Shown piece by piece: positions 55,981 through 64,000 of a stretch of DNA of 64,000 bases. The stretch comes from Psychrobacillus sp. BL-248-WT-3 (GTDB lineage Bacteria; Bacillota; Bacilli; Bacillales_A; Planococcaceae): the NCBI RefSeq assembly GCF_012843435.1, contig NZ_JABAFC010000004.1:90333-154332 (forward strand). Direction: 5' to 3'. The position numbers and the translations under genes were made by a program. The first letter of the stretch is position 1, and each line of letters opens with the position of its first letter. Under the pieces are notes generated by a model, which was given only the letters and a program-made list of their open reading frames with translations, had not been told where the DNA came from and ran no database searches.

Positions 55981-58491
55981 ATGCTTAACGTTCTGAATAA
56001 AGTATTCGATTTAAATAAACGCGAGTTAAAACGATTAGAAAAAATCGCAGATAAAGTAGAAGCATTAGCAGGTGAGATGGAAGCTCTTTCTGATGAAGCA
56101 TTAAGTGCAAAAACAGTTGAATTCCGTGAAAGACTTGCAGGTGGAGAGAAATTAGACCAGCTTCTACCAGAAGCATTTGCTGTTGCGCGAGAAGGCGCTA
56201 GACGAGTACTTGGACTGTATCCTTTCCGAGTACAAATTATGGGTGCTGCTGCATTAAACGAGGGTAATATTGCAGAGATGAAAACCGGGGAAGGTAAAAC
56301 ACTTACCTCCACGATGTCTGTTTATTTAAATGCGTTAAGTGGACAAGGTGTACACGTAGTAACTGTCAATGAATATCTTTCTAGTCGTGATGCAGAAGAG
56401 ATGGGTAAATTATATAATTTCTTAGGTTTAACGGTAGGATTGAATTTAAATTCTCTTTCTAAGGATGAAAAACGTGAAGCTTACGCTGCTGATGTGACTT
56501 ATTCAACTAATAATGAGCTTGGCTTCGATTATCTTCGTGACAACATGGTGCTTTATAAAGAAGAAAAAGTACAACGTCCGCTTAATTATGCTGTAATTGA
56601 TGAGGTCGATTCAATCTTGATCGATGAAGCAAGAACTCCTTTAATTATCTCAGGACAGGCTAACAAAGCTGCAGCTTTATATATGCAAGCCAATGCTTTT
56701 GTTCGTACGTTAACGAAGGAAGAAGATTACACGTACGAAGAATCAACAAAAGGTGTTACTTTGACTGATGTAGGTGTGGAAAAAGTTGAAAAGGCGTTCC
56801 GTATAGATAACTTGTTTGATTTAACCCATGTTCGCTTAAACCATGCGATTAATCAATCCTTAAAGGCGCATGTTTCTATGCATCTAGATGTAGATTATGT
56901 GGTGCAAGATGGGGACGTAGTAATCGTTGACTCCTTCACTGGACGTTTGATGAAAGGTCGTCGCTATAGTGATGGCTTGCACCAAGCTATTGAAGCAAAA
57001 GAAGGGTTAGAGGTTCAAAATGAATCCATGACCATGGCTACTATTACATTCCAAAACTTTTTCCGTATGTATGACAAGCTGTCAGGGATGACTGGTACAG
57101 CTAAAACGGAGGAAGAGGAATTCCGTAACATCTATAATATGAATGTTATAGCGATACCAACGAATAAGCCAATTGCTAGAGATGATCGTGCCGATTTAAT
57201 CTATGCATCTATGAATGGGAAATTTGAAGCGGTTGCTGCAGATATTGCTGAACGAAATAAAAAAGGTCAGCCAGTACTGATTGGTACGGTTGCAATTGAA
57301 ACTTCTGAAATCATTTCCAAGCTGTTAACAAAGCATGGCATTAAGCATAATGTATTAAATGCAAAAAACCATGAGCATGAGGCAGAAATAATTGCAACAG
57401 CTGGACATCTTGGTTCTGTAACGATTGCCACTAACATGGCTGGACGTGGTACAGATATCAAACTTGGAGATGGGGTACTAGAAGTTGGCGGGTTAGCTGT
57501 TATTGGTACAGAGCGTCATGAATCTAGACGTATTGATAATCAGCTACGTGGTCGTTCAGGACGTCAAGGAGATCCAGGGGTAACACAATTCTATCTTTCT
57601 ATGGAAGATGAACTAATGCGTCGATTTGGTTCAGATAATATGCGTAATATGATGTCTAAGATGGGTATGGATGATTCACAACCAATCCAATCTAAAATGG
57701 TGTCACGTGCGGTAGAATCTGCCCAAAAACGAGTAGAGGGTAACAACTTTGACTCTCGTAAGCGATTGTTGCAATATGACGATGTATTACGTCAGCAACG
57801 TGAAATCATCTACAAAGAGCGTAATGAAGTTCTGGAAACAGAAAACATGCGTGACTTAGTGGAAACCATGATTTTCGCTGTTATTGAACGTCTTGTAACT
57901 ACGCACACTAACGCGGAAAATAAAGCAGAGTGGAATTACAAAGCGATAGAGGATTATATTCAAGCGAATATGCTTCCAGAGGGTGTTATTACGCAAGAAA
58001 CTTTAGAAAATCTTTCTCAAGAAGAAGTTATTGAGAAGATTAAAGAAGAAGTAATCTCCTTCTATGATGCAAAAGAAGAAGAAATGACAGCTGAACGTAT
58101 GCGCGAATTTGAAAAAGTTGTACTGCTTCGTTCAATTGACTCAAAATGGATCGATCATATTGATGCGATGGATCAGCTTCGCCAAGGGATTCACTTACGT
58201 GCATATGGTCAAACAGATCCGCTTCGTGAATATCAAAGTGAAGGCTTTGCAATGTTCGAGGCAATGGTTGAGTCAGTTCAAGAAGATGTTGCTAAATATG
58301 CGATGAAAGCAGAAATTCGTAACAACCTAGAGCGTGAAGAGGTAGCAAAAGGGCAAGCTGTAAATCCAAAAGAAGAAGGCGGTCCTGTAAAGAAAAAACC
58401 TGTTCGCAAACAAGCAACAGTGGGACGTAACGAACCATGCCCATGTGGTAGTGGAGAAAAGTTTAAAAATTGCCACGGAGCAATTAGATAA
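55981..58491 (+). CDS. secA: Preprotein translocase ATPase SecA
   Basis: 836 residues from the ATG at 55981, chosen because [18 protein letters not shown] aligns with known SecA starts. Walker A is [12 protein letters not shown]; also [26 protein letters not shown], Walker [46 protein letters not shown] and [13 protein letters not shown]. It ends with the zinc motif [14 protein letters not shown] that binds SecB or ribosomes. It is followed closely by prfB. Confidence 0.97.
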   Translation: MLNVLNKVFDLNKRELKRLEKIADKVEALAGEMEALSDEALSAKTVEFRERLAGGEKLDQLLPEAFAVAREGARRVLGLYPFRVQIMGAAALNEGNIAEMKTGEGKTLTSTMSVYLNALSGQGVHVVTVNEYLSSRDAEEMGKLYNFLGLTVGLNLNSLSKDEKREAYAADVTYSTNNELGFDYLRDNMVLYKEEKVQRPLNYAVIDEVDSILIDEARTPLIISGQANKAAALYMQANAFVRTLTKEEDYTYEESTKGVTLTDVGVEKVEKAFRIDNLFDLTHVRLNHAINQSLKAHVSMHLDVDYVVQDGDVVIVDSFTGRLMKGRRYSDGLHQAIEAKEGLEVQNESMTMATITFQNFFRMYDKLSGMTGTAKTEEEEFRNIYNMNVIAIPTNKPIARDDRADLIYASMNGKFEAVAADIAERNKKGQPVLIGTVAIETSEIISKLLTKHGIKHNVLNAKNHEHEAEIIATAGHLGSVTIATNMAGRGTDIKLGDGVLEVGGLAVIGTERHESRRIDNQLRGRSGRQGDPGVTQFYLSMEDELMRRFGSDNMRNMMSKMGMDDSQPIQSKMVSRAVESAQKRVEGNNFDSRKRLLQYDDVLRQQREIIYKERNEVLETENMRDLVETMIFAVIERLVTTHTNAENKAEWNYKAIEDYIQANMLPEGVITQETLENLSQEEVIEKIKEEVISFYDAKEEEMTAERMREFEKVVLLRSIDSKWIDHIDAMDQLRQGIHLRAYGQTDPLREYQSEGFAMFEAMVESVQEDVAKYAMKAEIRNNLEREEVAKGQAVNPKEEGGPVKKKPVRKQATVGRNEPCPCGSGEKFKNCHGAIR

Positions 58492-58516
58492 TAGAGATAT
58501 TCGGAGGAAATAAAAA

Positions 58517-59621
58517 ATGATAGAAATTTCAGTTGTAAGAAATGAATTAGACCGTACGGCGGGCAAGTTAAATGACTTTAGGGGGTCTCTTTGACTTAGA
58601 AAACAAAGAGGTTCGTATACAAGAGCTAGAGGAATTAATGACTTTTCCTGACTTTTGGGATGATTCCCAAGGAGCTCAAAAGGTCATCAATGAGTTAAAC
58701 GCTTTAAAAGGCATAGTGGAGCAATACAACAACCTGATGTCTACACAAGAAAACTTAGAAATGACGTTAGAGTTATTGAAAGAAGTTCCGGATGAGGAAT
58801 TGCAAGAGGAGCTTGGCAGTGAACTGAAAGAGTTTACAGCTGCACTGGGAGAGTTTGAGCTTCAACTTCTTTTAAGTGAGGAATATGACAAGCACAATGC
58901 TATTTTAGAATTACATCCAGGTGCTGGGGGAACCGAGTCTCAGGACTGGGGTTCAATTCTTTTACGTATGTATCAGCGCTGGGCAGACAAACGTGGCTTT
59001 AAAGTAGAAACAATCGATTACTTGCCAGGAGACGAAGCAGGTATTAAATCTGTAACGCTACTGATCAAAGGTCATAACGCCTATGGATATTTAAAAGCAG
59101 AAAAGGGTGTACATCGTTTAGTTCGTATCTCACCTTTTGATTCGTCTGGTCGACGACATACCTCCTTTGTGTCTTGTGAGGTTATGCCTGAGTTTACGGA
59201 TGAGATTGAAATTGAAATCCGTACAGAGGATTTGAAAATTGATACGTATCGCGCAACTGGGGCAGGTGGTCAGCATATCAATACGACTGACTCCGCTGTC
59301 CGTATCACTCACTTACCAACTAATTCAGTCGTAACATGTCAATCTGAGCGTTCACAGATCAAAAACCGTGAGCATGCGATGAAGCTGTTAAAATCAAAGC
59401 TTTACCAATTAAAAATCGAAGAACAGGAAGCTCAGCTTGCTGAAATTCGTGGAGAACAAAAAGAAATCGGATGGGGAAGTCAAATTCGTTCCTACGTATT
59501 CCACCCTTACTCTATGGTTAAGGATCACCGTACCAATGAGGAAAGTGGAAATGTCCATGCAGTAGTGGATGGGGAAATTGACCCATTTATTCATGCCTAC
59601 TTACGTTCCAAAATAAATTAA
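58517..59621 (+). CDS. prfB: Peptide chain release factor 2, programmed +1 frameshift
   Basis: Translation starts at the ATG at 58517 (GGAGGAAAT upstream). After 25 codons it meets CTT TGA C with TGA at 58592-58594. The slippery CTT, the internal Shine-Dalgarno AGGGGG five bases before it and the in-frame TGA are the autoregulatory RF2 signals. A +1 shift skips base 58592 and continues to 59621, giving 367 residues. The mature protein has the GGQ motif ([20 protein letters not shown]) and RF2 domain order. It recognises UGA and UAA, and low RF2 favours the shift. It should be annotated as join(58517..58591,58593..59621). Confidence 0.96.
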
Positions 59622-59629
59622 TAGACGGT

Positions 59630-59668
59630 AAAAAATCCCATGCTATAATCAAATAGTGGGGATTTTTT
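59630..59668 (+). terminator. Terminator after prfB
   Basis: AAAAATCCCA pairs with TGGGGATTTTT around a long A/T loop and is followed by T. Confidence 0.85.
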
Positions 59669-59696
59669 ATTATATTAATTGAATTGGGGAATAAGT

Positions 59697-61160
59697 ATGA
59701 ACATTGATGATTTAAAGCAGAAGGATTTATTAAGAAAAAATAATATTCTTTATTTAGCATTTGCATTAGCTAGTGGGTTGGGGTTACTAGTACAAATCAT
59801 TATTCAAGCAAAATCTGAAATTATTATTTCAATAGGCATACCTTTTGGTGTTTCTCTCATTTTTTACTTTTTAGCAAAAAAATCTATGAAAATAGCCAAA
59901 TTATTTCCTTATATTATTATTTTAGCTGCCACAATCGTTGCAGTTAGTACTGCTTACTTTAATATTATTAGCATAGCCACAATTATTTTATCGTTTTTTG
60001 TACTCGTATTAAGTAGTATACATACTGACCGTTTTGTTTTTATATATGGCTATATTTTATCTGCTATCGCCTTGTATATAAATGTTGCAATGGATGAACC
60101 AAATTTATTTGCTGGACAGACAATTAATGTATTCTTTATACAATTTATAATGGCGTTAGGCGTCTACCTACAAGTTACTCAAAGTAAATCTTTGTTTGGG
60201 AAGATGCAGCAGTTAACAGAAGAAGCTGCCATTAAAGCTCAAGAAGACAATCTCTTGAATGACAAATTACAAAATGCAGTGCAAGTCATTTCAAACAATT
60301 TAGAACAGATTCGTACAAGTACACAATCCGCTAACATTGCACAGCAGGAGATGCTATATGCAGTAGGAGAAGTGAGTGTCGGTGCTCAACGTCAGGCAGA
60401 TCATGTGTCTGATATAGTAAGAAATACGGAAGCAACTAGCAGCTCAGTAAAAGAAATGGCGAACAACTTAGAGTTAATCGTTCAAAAGGCAGAAACTGCT
60501 GGAAAAGATGCTTCAGATGGCTCAAAAGTGATGGAAGAAATGACAAAAGACATCACCCAATTTACAATCTTTTTTGAAGAGTTGAATGAAACATTTCAAA
60601 ACTTGTTCGAAAAAATTAATGAAACCAATCAATTTGCTAAAGATATTCGACAAATTACAGAGCAAACAAATCTATTGGCACTGAATGCCTCTATTGAAGC
60701 CGCAAGAGCCGGCGAGCATGGCAAAGGATTTTCTGTAGTTGCTGAAGAGATTCGAAAACTCGCAGGCGTGACCAACCAAACAGTAGAGAAAATAGATGAC
60801 AATCTTAATAATGTCAATAAATTTAACGAGGCTGCTCTTCAAAAGCTGAAATTAGGGTTAGCACAAACTCACTCACAAGCCGAAACAGCGGAACAATCCA
60901 ATGAGTCCTTCAAAGGTCTGTTTGAAACGATGAAGACGCTTCAGTTATCATTAACAAGCTATTTAAAAGAGATTGAAACAATTGCTGAAAACAGCGAATC
61001 CATCAATGTAAGTACAACAGAGTTTGCTGCAATCATTGAAGAAAGCACAGCTACTGTCGAGGAAATCAATGCAACTTTAGTCAATATCACAGAGGATCAG
61101 CTGGCCATTTCGGATTATATCGACGAAACCTATAAGGAAGCACAATCTATTAGTAAGTAA
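59697..61160 (+). CDS. Methyl-accepting chemotaxis protein lacking a large external sensor domain
   Basis: 487 residues from the ATG at 59697 (GGGGA upstream). The N-terminal ~170 residues hold five or six closely spaced membrane helices with short loops, not the two-helix layout of the other two receptors, and no HAMP domain is evident. The signalling domain has [41 protein letters not shown]. It may sense membrane state or bind a ligand inside the bilayer. This layout recalls energy-sensing receptors but that is inference. It sits between prfB and yvjA. Confidence 0.88.
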   Translation: MNIDDLKQKDLLRKNNILYLAFALASGLGLLVQIIIQAKSEIIISIGIPFGVSLIFYFLAKKSMKIAKLFPYIIILAATIVAVSTAYFNIISIATIILSFFVLVLSSIHTDRFVFIYGYILSAIALYINVAMDEPNLFAGQTINVFFIQFIMALGVYLQVTQSKSLFGKMQQLTEEAAIKAQEDNLLNDKLQNAVQVISNNLEQIRTSTQSANIAQQEMLYAVGEVSVGAQRQADHVSDIVRNTEATSSSVKEMANNLELIVQKAETAGKDASDGSKVMEEMTKDITQFTIFFEELNETFQNLFEKINETNQFAKDIRQITEQTNLLALNASIEAARAGEHGKGFSVVAEEIRKLAGVTNQTVEKIDDNLNNVNKFNEAALQKLKLGLAQTHSQAETAEQSNESFKGLFETMKTLQLSLTSYLKEIETIAENSESINVSTTEFAAIIEESTATVEEINATLVNITEDQLAISDYIDETYKEAQSISK

Positions 61161-61171
61161 TGGATGAAGCT

Positions 61172-61208
61172 AAAAGTGTATCTAATTTAATTTAGATACG
61201 CTTTTTAT
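61172..61208 (+). terminator. Terminator after the third chemoreceptor
   Basis: GTATCTAA pairs with TTAGATAC around TTTAA and is followed by GCTTTTTATT. Confidence 0.8.
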
Positions 61209-61253
61209 TGTTTAGGAAATTATAAAGTTCTGAACCTGTGGATAAATTGATGT

Positions 61254-61378
61254 CTAGCTCCACCGCCTTGCCCCTCGGGGTCAAATGGATAAAAGCTGTG
61301 GTGGCTGAAGAGCTGCCTCCTCGCTTTTCCCCATTTGCCTGTCGGGGCAGATATAGGCGCTTGCGCTTTTCTTGTTTT
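61254..61378. repeat. Dispersed intergenic element, full-length copy
   Basis: 125 bp begin CTAGCTCC and end CTTTTCTTGTTTT. Outer arms pair (CCGCCTTGCCCC with GGGGCAGATATAGGC). Its 3' part repeats the 55834 copy with only a few substitutions. Both copies lie shortly after a terminator and just before a promoter, and both follow a short ATTGTTTAGG(G)AAT motif. Similar CCTCGGGG/TGTCGGGGC elements are common in Bacillaceae spacers, as I recall. Nothing else was seen in the 326-bp gap except the yvjA promoter. Confidence 0.75.
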
Positions 61379-61414
61379 GTGCAAGTAGCCTGTTAATACA
61401 CCATCTTGCTAAAG

Positions 61415-61443
61415 TTCACAAAATTCTTTTCTGTTGTTATACT
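61415..61443 (+). promoter_or_regulatory. Candidate sigma-A promoter of yvjA
   Basis: TTCACA (61415-61420), 17-bp spacer and TGTTATACT, an extended -10 (TATACT at 61438-61443). Each hexamer matches five of six. Confidence 0.6.
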
Positions 61444-61486
61444 ATTTCAGGTTGAATAAAAGAATTTACATGAAAGAGGAATAGTA

Positions 61487-62362
61487 ATGACTACTACGAC
61501 AAATAATAGAGTTCATAAAGAAATTTCTCCTTGGATGGCGAATGCTAGAGATTACTTTTACGTAATCATTGGTGCTGCCATCATAGCACTTGGTTTTAAT
61601 GTGTTTTTATTGCCAAACCAGGTTGCATCAGGTGGAGTAAGTGGGATAAGTACCATCTTAAAAGGAGTTTTTGGTTGGGAGCCTGGGTTTGTTCAATATG
61701 CTTTTAACATACCTTTGTTTATCGCAGGCTTAATATTTCTTGGTGCAAAATTTGGGATTAAATCTTTTGTAGGAACCTTAGTTTTACCTGCAGTAGTTTT
61801 GCTAACTGCAAGCTGGGAGCCTTGGACATATAATCCTTTGTTAGGTGCATTATTTGGTGGTATTACGGTTGGCCTAGGTTTAGGAATTGTTTTTAGAGGC
61901 GGCGCGTCAACAGGCGGGACAGACTTAGCAGCTCAAATCATAACCAAATATACTGGCTTTTCATTGGGGCGAAGTGTATTACTAATCGATGGCCTAATTG
62001 TGTTGAGTGCTGCTGTAGTATTTGATATTGAACAAGCTTTATACGCTTTAATAGGTTTATTTGTAACTACTAAAACAATCGATATTGTGCAGCTAGGATT
62101 TAGCCAATCAAAAATGATTTATATCATTACGAATAAACAGGACGAAATTAGAGATGCTATCTATAAGGAGATTGATCGAGGGGTAACTAAACTGCCTGCA
62201 TATGGTGGATATACCAATGAAGAGAAATCTATCCTTATGGTGGTGGCGTATCAGACTGAGTTCACAAAGATGAAACAAGTGGTTCAAACCATTGACCCCA
62301 CTGCATTTGTAATAGTTTCTGATGCCTATGAGGTATTAGGAGAAGGTTTCAAAAGGTACTAA
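61487..62362 (+). CDS. yvjA: YitT-family membrane protein (YvjA-like)
   Basis: 291 residues. Five or so N-terminal membrane helices (~20-190) carry the family motif VFLLPNQVASGGVSGISTIL and GLGIVFRGGASTGGTDLAAQII. A cytoplasmic DUF2179 domain (~215-290) follows: KMIYIITNKQDEIRDAIYKEIDRGVTKLPAYGGYTNEEKSILMVV. The transport substrate is not known. The gene before cccB in Bacillus is yvjA, which supports the symbol. RBS AAAGAGGA. Confidence 0.88.
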   Translation: MTTTTNNRVHKEISPWMANARDYFYVIIGAAIIALGFNVFLLPNQVASGGVSGISTILKGVFGWEPGFVQYAFNIPLFIAGLIFLGAKFGIKSFVGTLVLPAVVLLTASWEPWTYNPLLGALFGGITVGLGLGIVFRGGASTGGTDLAAQIITKYTGFSLGRSVLLIDGLIVLSAAVVFDIEQALYALIGLFVTTKTIDIVQLGFSQSKMIYIITNKQDEIRDAIYKEIDRGVTKLPAYGGYTNEEKSILMVVAYQTEFTKMKQVVQTIDPTAFVIVSDAYEVLGEGFKRY

Positions 62363-62374
62363 ATTTGGTATAAT
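62346..62374 (+). promoter_or_regulatory. Possible promoter of cccB
   Basis: An extended -10 TGGTATAAT (TATAAT at 62369-62374) lies in the 48-bp yvjA-cccB gap. The -35 17 bp upstream is poor. Confidence 0.4.
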
Positions 62375-62410
62375 ATGAGTGCATTCATAATGTTGAGGGA
62401 GGTTAACTAA

Positions 62411-62761
62411 ATGAATAAAAAATTATTAGCTGTTATCTTTGGAGCAGGTCTTATGCTTGCTGCTTGTGGCGGTGGAGACGACGAAGCAAAAGATACTGGC
62501 ACAACTGACACTGGTACAACTGATTCAACTGAAACCGCGTCTGTAGATGCTGAAAAAATTGTAAATTCTAAATGTATTAGCTGTCACGGCGGAAATTTAG
62601 AAGGACAAGGTAATTTCCCAGCTCTTGCTGATGTAGGTTCTCGCTTATCAGAAGATGAGATCTTAAATGTTATTTTAAATGGTAGAGGCACAATGCCAGG
62701 TAAAATCATTGAAGGCGCAGATGCAGAAGCAGTTGCTGCATGGTTAGCGGAAAAAAAATAA
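62411..62761 (+). CDS. cccB: Cytochrome c-551 lipoprotein
   Basis: 116 residues. The lipoprotein signal ends at the lipobox MLAAC (Cys19), followed by a Gly/Asp/Thr-rich flexible tether. The c-type domain binds haem at CISCHG, and Met in GTMPGK is the likely sixth ligand. It is anchored to the outer face of the membrane and feeds electrons to terminal oxidases. In B. subtilis cccB precedes ftsEX, and those genes are expected just beyond the window end. RBS GAGGGAGG. Confidence 0.95.
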   Translation: MNKKLLAVIFGAGLMLAACGGGDDEAKDTGTTDTGTTDSTETASVDAEKIVNSKCISCHGGNLEGQGNFPALADVGSRLSEDEILNVILNGRGTMPGKIIEGADAEAVAAWLAEKK

Positions 62762-62773
62762 AATCGTGAGACA

Positions 62774-62804
62774 AGCAGCTACTTTTATAAGTAGCTGTTT
62801 TTTT
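62774..62804 (+). terminator. Terminator after cccB
   Basis: CAGCTACTT pairs with AAGTAGCTG around TTAT and is followed by TTTTTTT. The giant repeat array starts ~18 bp later. Confidence 0.9.
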
Positions 62805-62821
62805 GTTGGAATGAGATATTG

Positions 62822-63805
62822 CCCATAGAGTGGAGGGAAGTGTCCCATAAGTAAGAGGAAAGCGCCCATAAAGTAAGTGAAGGTGTCCCATAAATCTCAG
62901 GTATCCGCCCGTAAAGTTGAAAAGTGCCCATAGGGTTGAGGGAAGTGTCCCATAAGTAAGAGGAAAGTGCCCATAAAGAAAGCGAAGGTGTCCCATAAAT
63001 GCGAGATATCCGCCCATAAAGTTGAAAAGCGCCCATAGAGTTGAGGGAAGTGTCCCATAAGTAAGAGGAAAGCGCCCATAGGGTTGAGGGAAGTGTCCCA
63101 TAAGTAAGAGGAAAGTGCCCATAAAGTAAGGGAAGGTGTCCCATAAATCACAGGTTTGCGCCCATAAAGTTAAAAAGTGCCCATAGAGTTGAGGGAAATG
63201 TCCCATAAGTGAGTAGAAAGCGCCCATAAAGTATGTAGAAATGTCCCATAAATCACAGGTATCCGCCCGTAAAGTTGAAAAGAGCCCATAGAGTTGAGGG
63301 AAGTGCCCCATAACTGAGTGGAAAGCGCCCATAAAGTATGTAGAAGTGTCCCATAAATCACAGGTATCCGCCCATAAAGTTGAAAAGCGCCCATAGGGTT
63401 GAGGGAAGTGTCCCATAAGTAAGAGGAAAGTGCCCATAAAGTAAGGGAAGGTGTCCCATAAATCACAGGTTTGCGCCCATAAAGTTAAAAAGTGCCCATA
63501 GAGTTGAGGGAAATGTCCCATAAGTGAGTAGAAAGCGCCCATAAAGTATGTAGAAATGTCCCATAAATCACAGGTATCCGCCCGTAAAGTTGAAAAGCGC
63601 CCATAGGGTTGAGGGAAGTGTCCCATAAGTAAGAGGAAAGTGCCCATAAAGTAAGTGAAGGTGTCCCATAAAGGCTAGGTATCCGCCATAAAGTTGAAAA
63701 GCGCCCATAGAGTTGAGGGAAGTGTCCTATAAGTAAGAGGAAAGCGCTCATAAAGTAAGTGAAGGTGTCCCATAAATGCGAGATATCCGCCCATAAGGTT
63801 GAATT
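62822..63805. repeat. Higher-order repeat array D (105-bp super-unit, anchor CCCATAA)
   Basis: About 47 CCCATA-type anchors cover almost 1 kb. Within a super-unit of 105 bp the anchors are spaced 22, 21, 22, 21 and 19 bp. Super-units start at 62822, 62927, 63032 (shortened to 43 bp), 63075, 63180, 63285, 63390, 63495, 63600 (104 bp, one C lost) and 63704 (last one incomplete). Five filler types recur in order: AGAGTTGAGGGAAGTGT, AGTAAGAGGAAAGCG, AAGTAAGTGAAGGTGT, AATCACAGGTATCCG and AAGTTGAAAAGCG. The 43- and 104-bp units break the frame, so antisense ORFs drawn through it (up to 313 codons, running into cccB) are not genes. Confidence 0.95.
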
Positions 63806-63829
63806 ACTCTAACTAGTTTCTAGAGGTAT

Positions 63830-63920
63830 CACCTAAACACCAGCGAAACGCGCATAAATAAAGCAAAGTGTCACCTAAAACTCAGGAACCCGCACATAAC
63901 TACGCAAAAAGCACCTAATT
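63830..63920. repeat. Diverged tail of array D with a different anchor
   Basis: Anchors CACCTAA and CGCATAA/CACATAA alternate at 63830, 63851, 63872, 63893 and 63912, giving spacings of 21, 21, 21 and 19. The rhythm matches array D, but the anchor has changed from CCCATAA. No ORF is seen in the remaining bases to 64000. Confidence 0.65.
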
Positions 63921-64000
63921 ATAGGGAATGTAAAATATTTTGTGTAAATGTATTACTATCTTTATTCTAAACACATACTTACTTTATCCGTTAAGGGGAT

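Noticed and set aside
62706..63647. 313-codon antisense ORF and several 84-119-codon ORFs across array D
   Set aside because: They exist because the repeat unit is a multiple of three and lacks stops. The longest runs into cccB and its terminator, and the array contains units that would shift the frame.

Overview
The window looks like a chromosomal segment of a low-GC, motile, Gram-positive Bacillales bacterium. The evidence is A/T-rich DNA, strong GGAGG-type ribosome binding sites, a T-box leader, sigma-D-type promoters, lipoproteins with Bacillus-like lipoboxes, and a gene order (degS-degU-degV-comFA-comFC-yvyF-flgM-flgN-flgK-flgL-yviE-fliW-csrA-hag ... flaG-fliD-fliS-fliT ... hpf-secA-prfB-yvjA-cccB) that follows the Bacillus subtilis degSU-to-cccB region. 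Its dispersed intergenic elements resemble those I associate with Bacillaceae and with Psychrobacillus/Lysinibacillus-like Planococcaceae. The genus is an inference. No rRNA, tRNA, prophage, insertion sequence or CRISPR array was seen.

Layout. (1) 1-9380: a surface-polysaccharide operon on the + strand: partial flippase, asparagine-synthase-like enzyme, UDP-GlcNAc 2-epimerase, polymerase-like membrane protein, two glycosyltransferases, UTP-glucose-1-phosphate uridylyltransferase and a third glycosyltransferase. Many of the genes overlap by ATGA. (2) 9460-15589: a cell-wall block with an LCP (LytR-type) ligase, an SH3b-repeat amidase, an SH3b protein and a SpoIID/LytB-type protein, a counterpart of the lytR/lytABC locus. 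(3) 16016-18344, minus strand: a small membrane protein, a secreted CAP-domain protein and YvyE. (4) 18484-20341: degS-degU. (5) 20732-25723: a NERD protein, a lipoprotein, DegV, ComFA, ComFC and YvyF. (6) 25900-35471: the late flagellar block, with two tandem flagellins and the FliW-CsrA switch. (7) 35511-40261: an SCP2-like protein, a LysM-NlpC/P60 hydrolase and two chemoreceptors. (8) 40951-50975: ilvD-[T-box]-ilvB-ilvH-ilvC-leuA-leuB-leuC-leuD. (9) 51570-55722: a CatE-like dioxygenase, an SDR, a WalR-box-preceded NlpC/P60 endopeptidase, a PilZ protein and Hpf. (10) 55981-62761: secA, prfB with its programmed frameshift, a third chemoreceptor, YvjA-like and cytochrome c-551.

Regulation visible in the DNA includes sigma-D-type promoters before yvyF, flgM, both flagellins and flaG; CsrA-type hairpins before both flagellins; a consensus cre site upstream of the ilvD promoter; a leucine-type T-box between ilvD and ilvB; a WalR box before the NlpC/P60 gene at 53791; and a sigma-H-type promoter before hpf.

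The most unusual content is intergenic. Four unrelated short-repeat arrays (20447-20700, 40386-40550, 51073-51367, 62822-63920) share one architecture: a short conserved anchor recurs every ~21 bp (two DNA turns), with sequence-specific filler. The largest is built from 105-bp super-units whose five anchors are spaced 22-21-22-21-19, almost without exception. They do not look coding, because indels break the frame in three of the four. I know of no described system that explains them, but I could not search.
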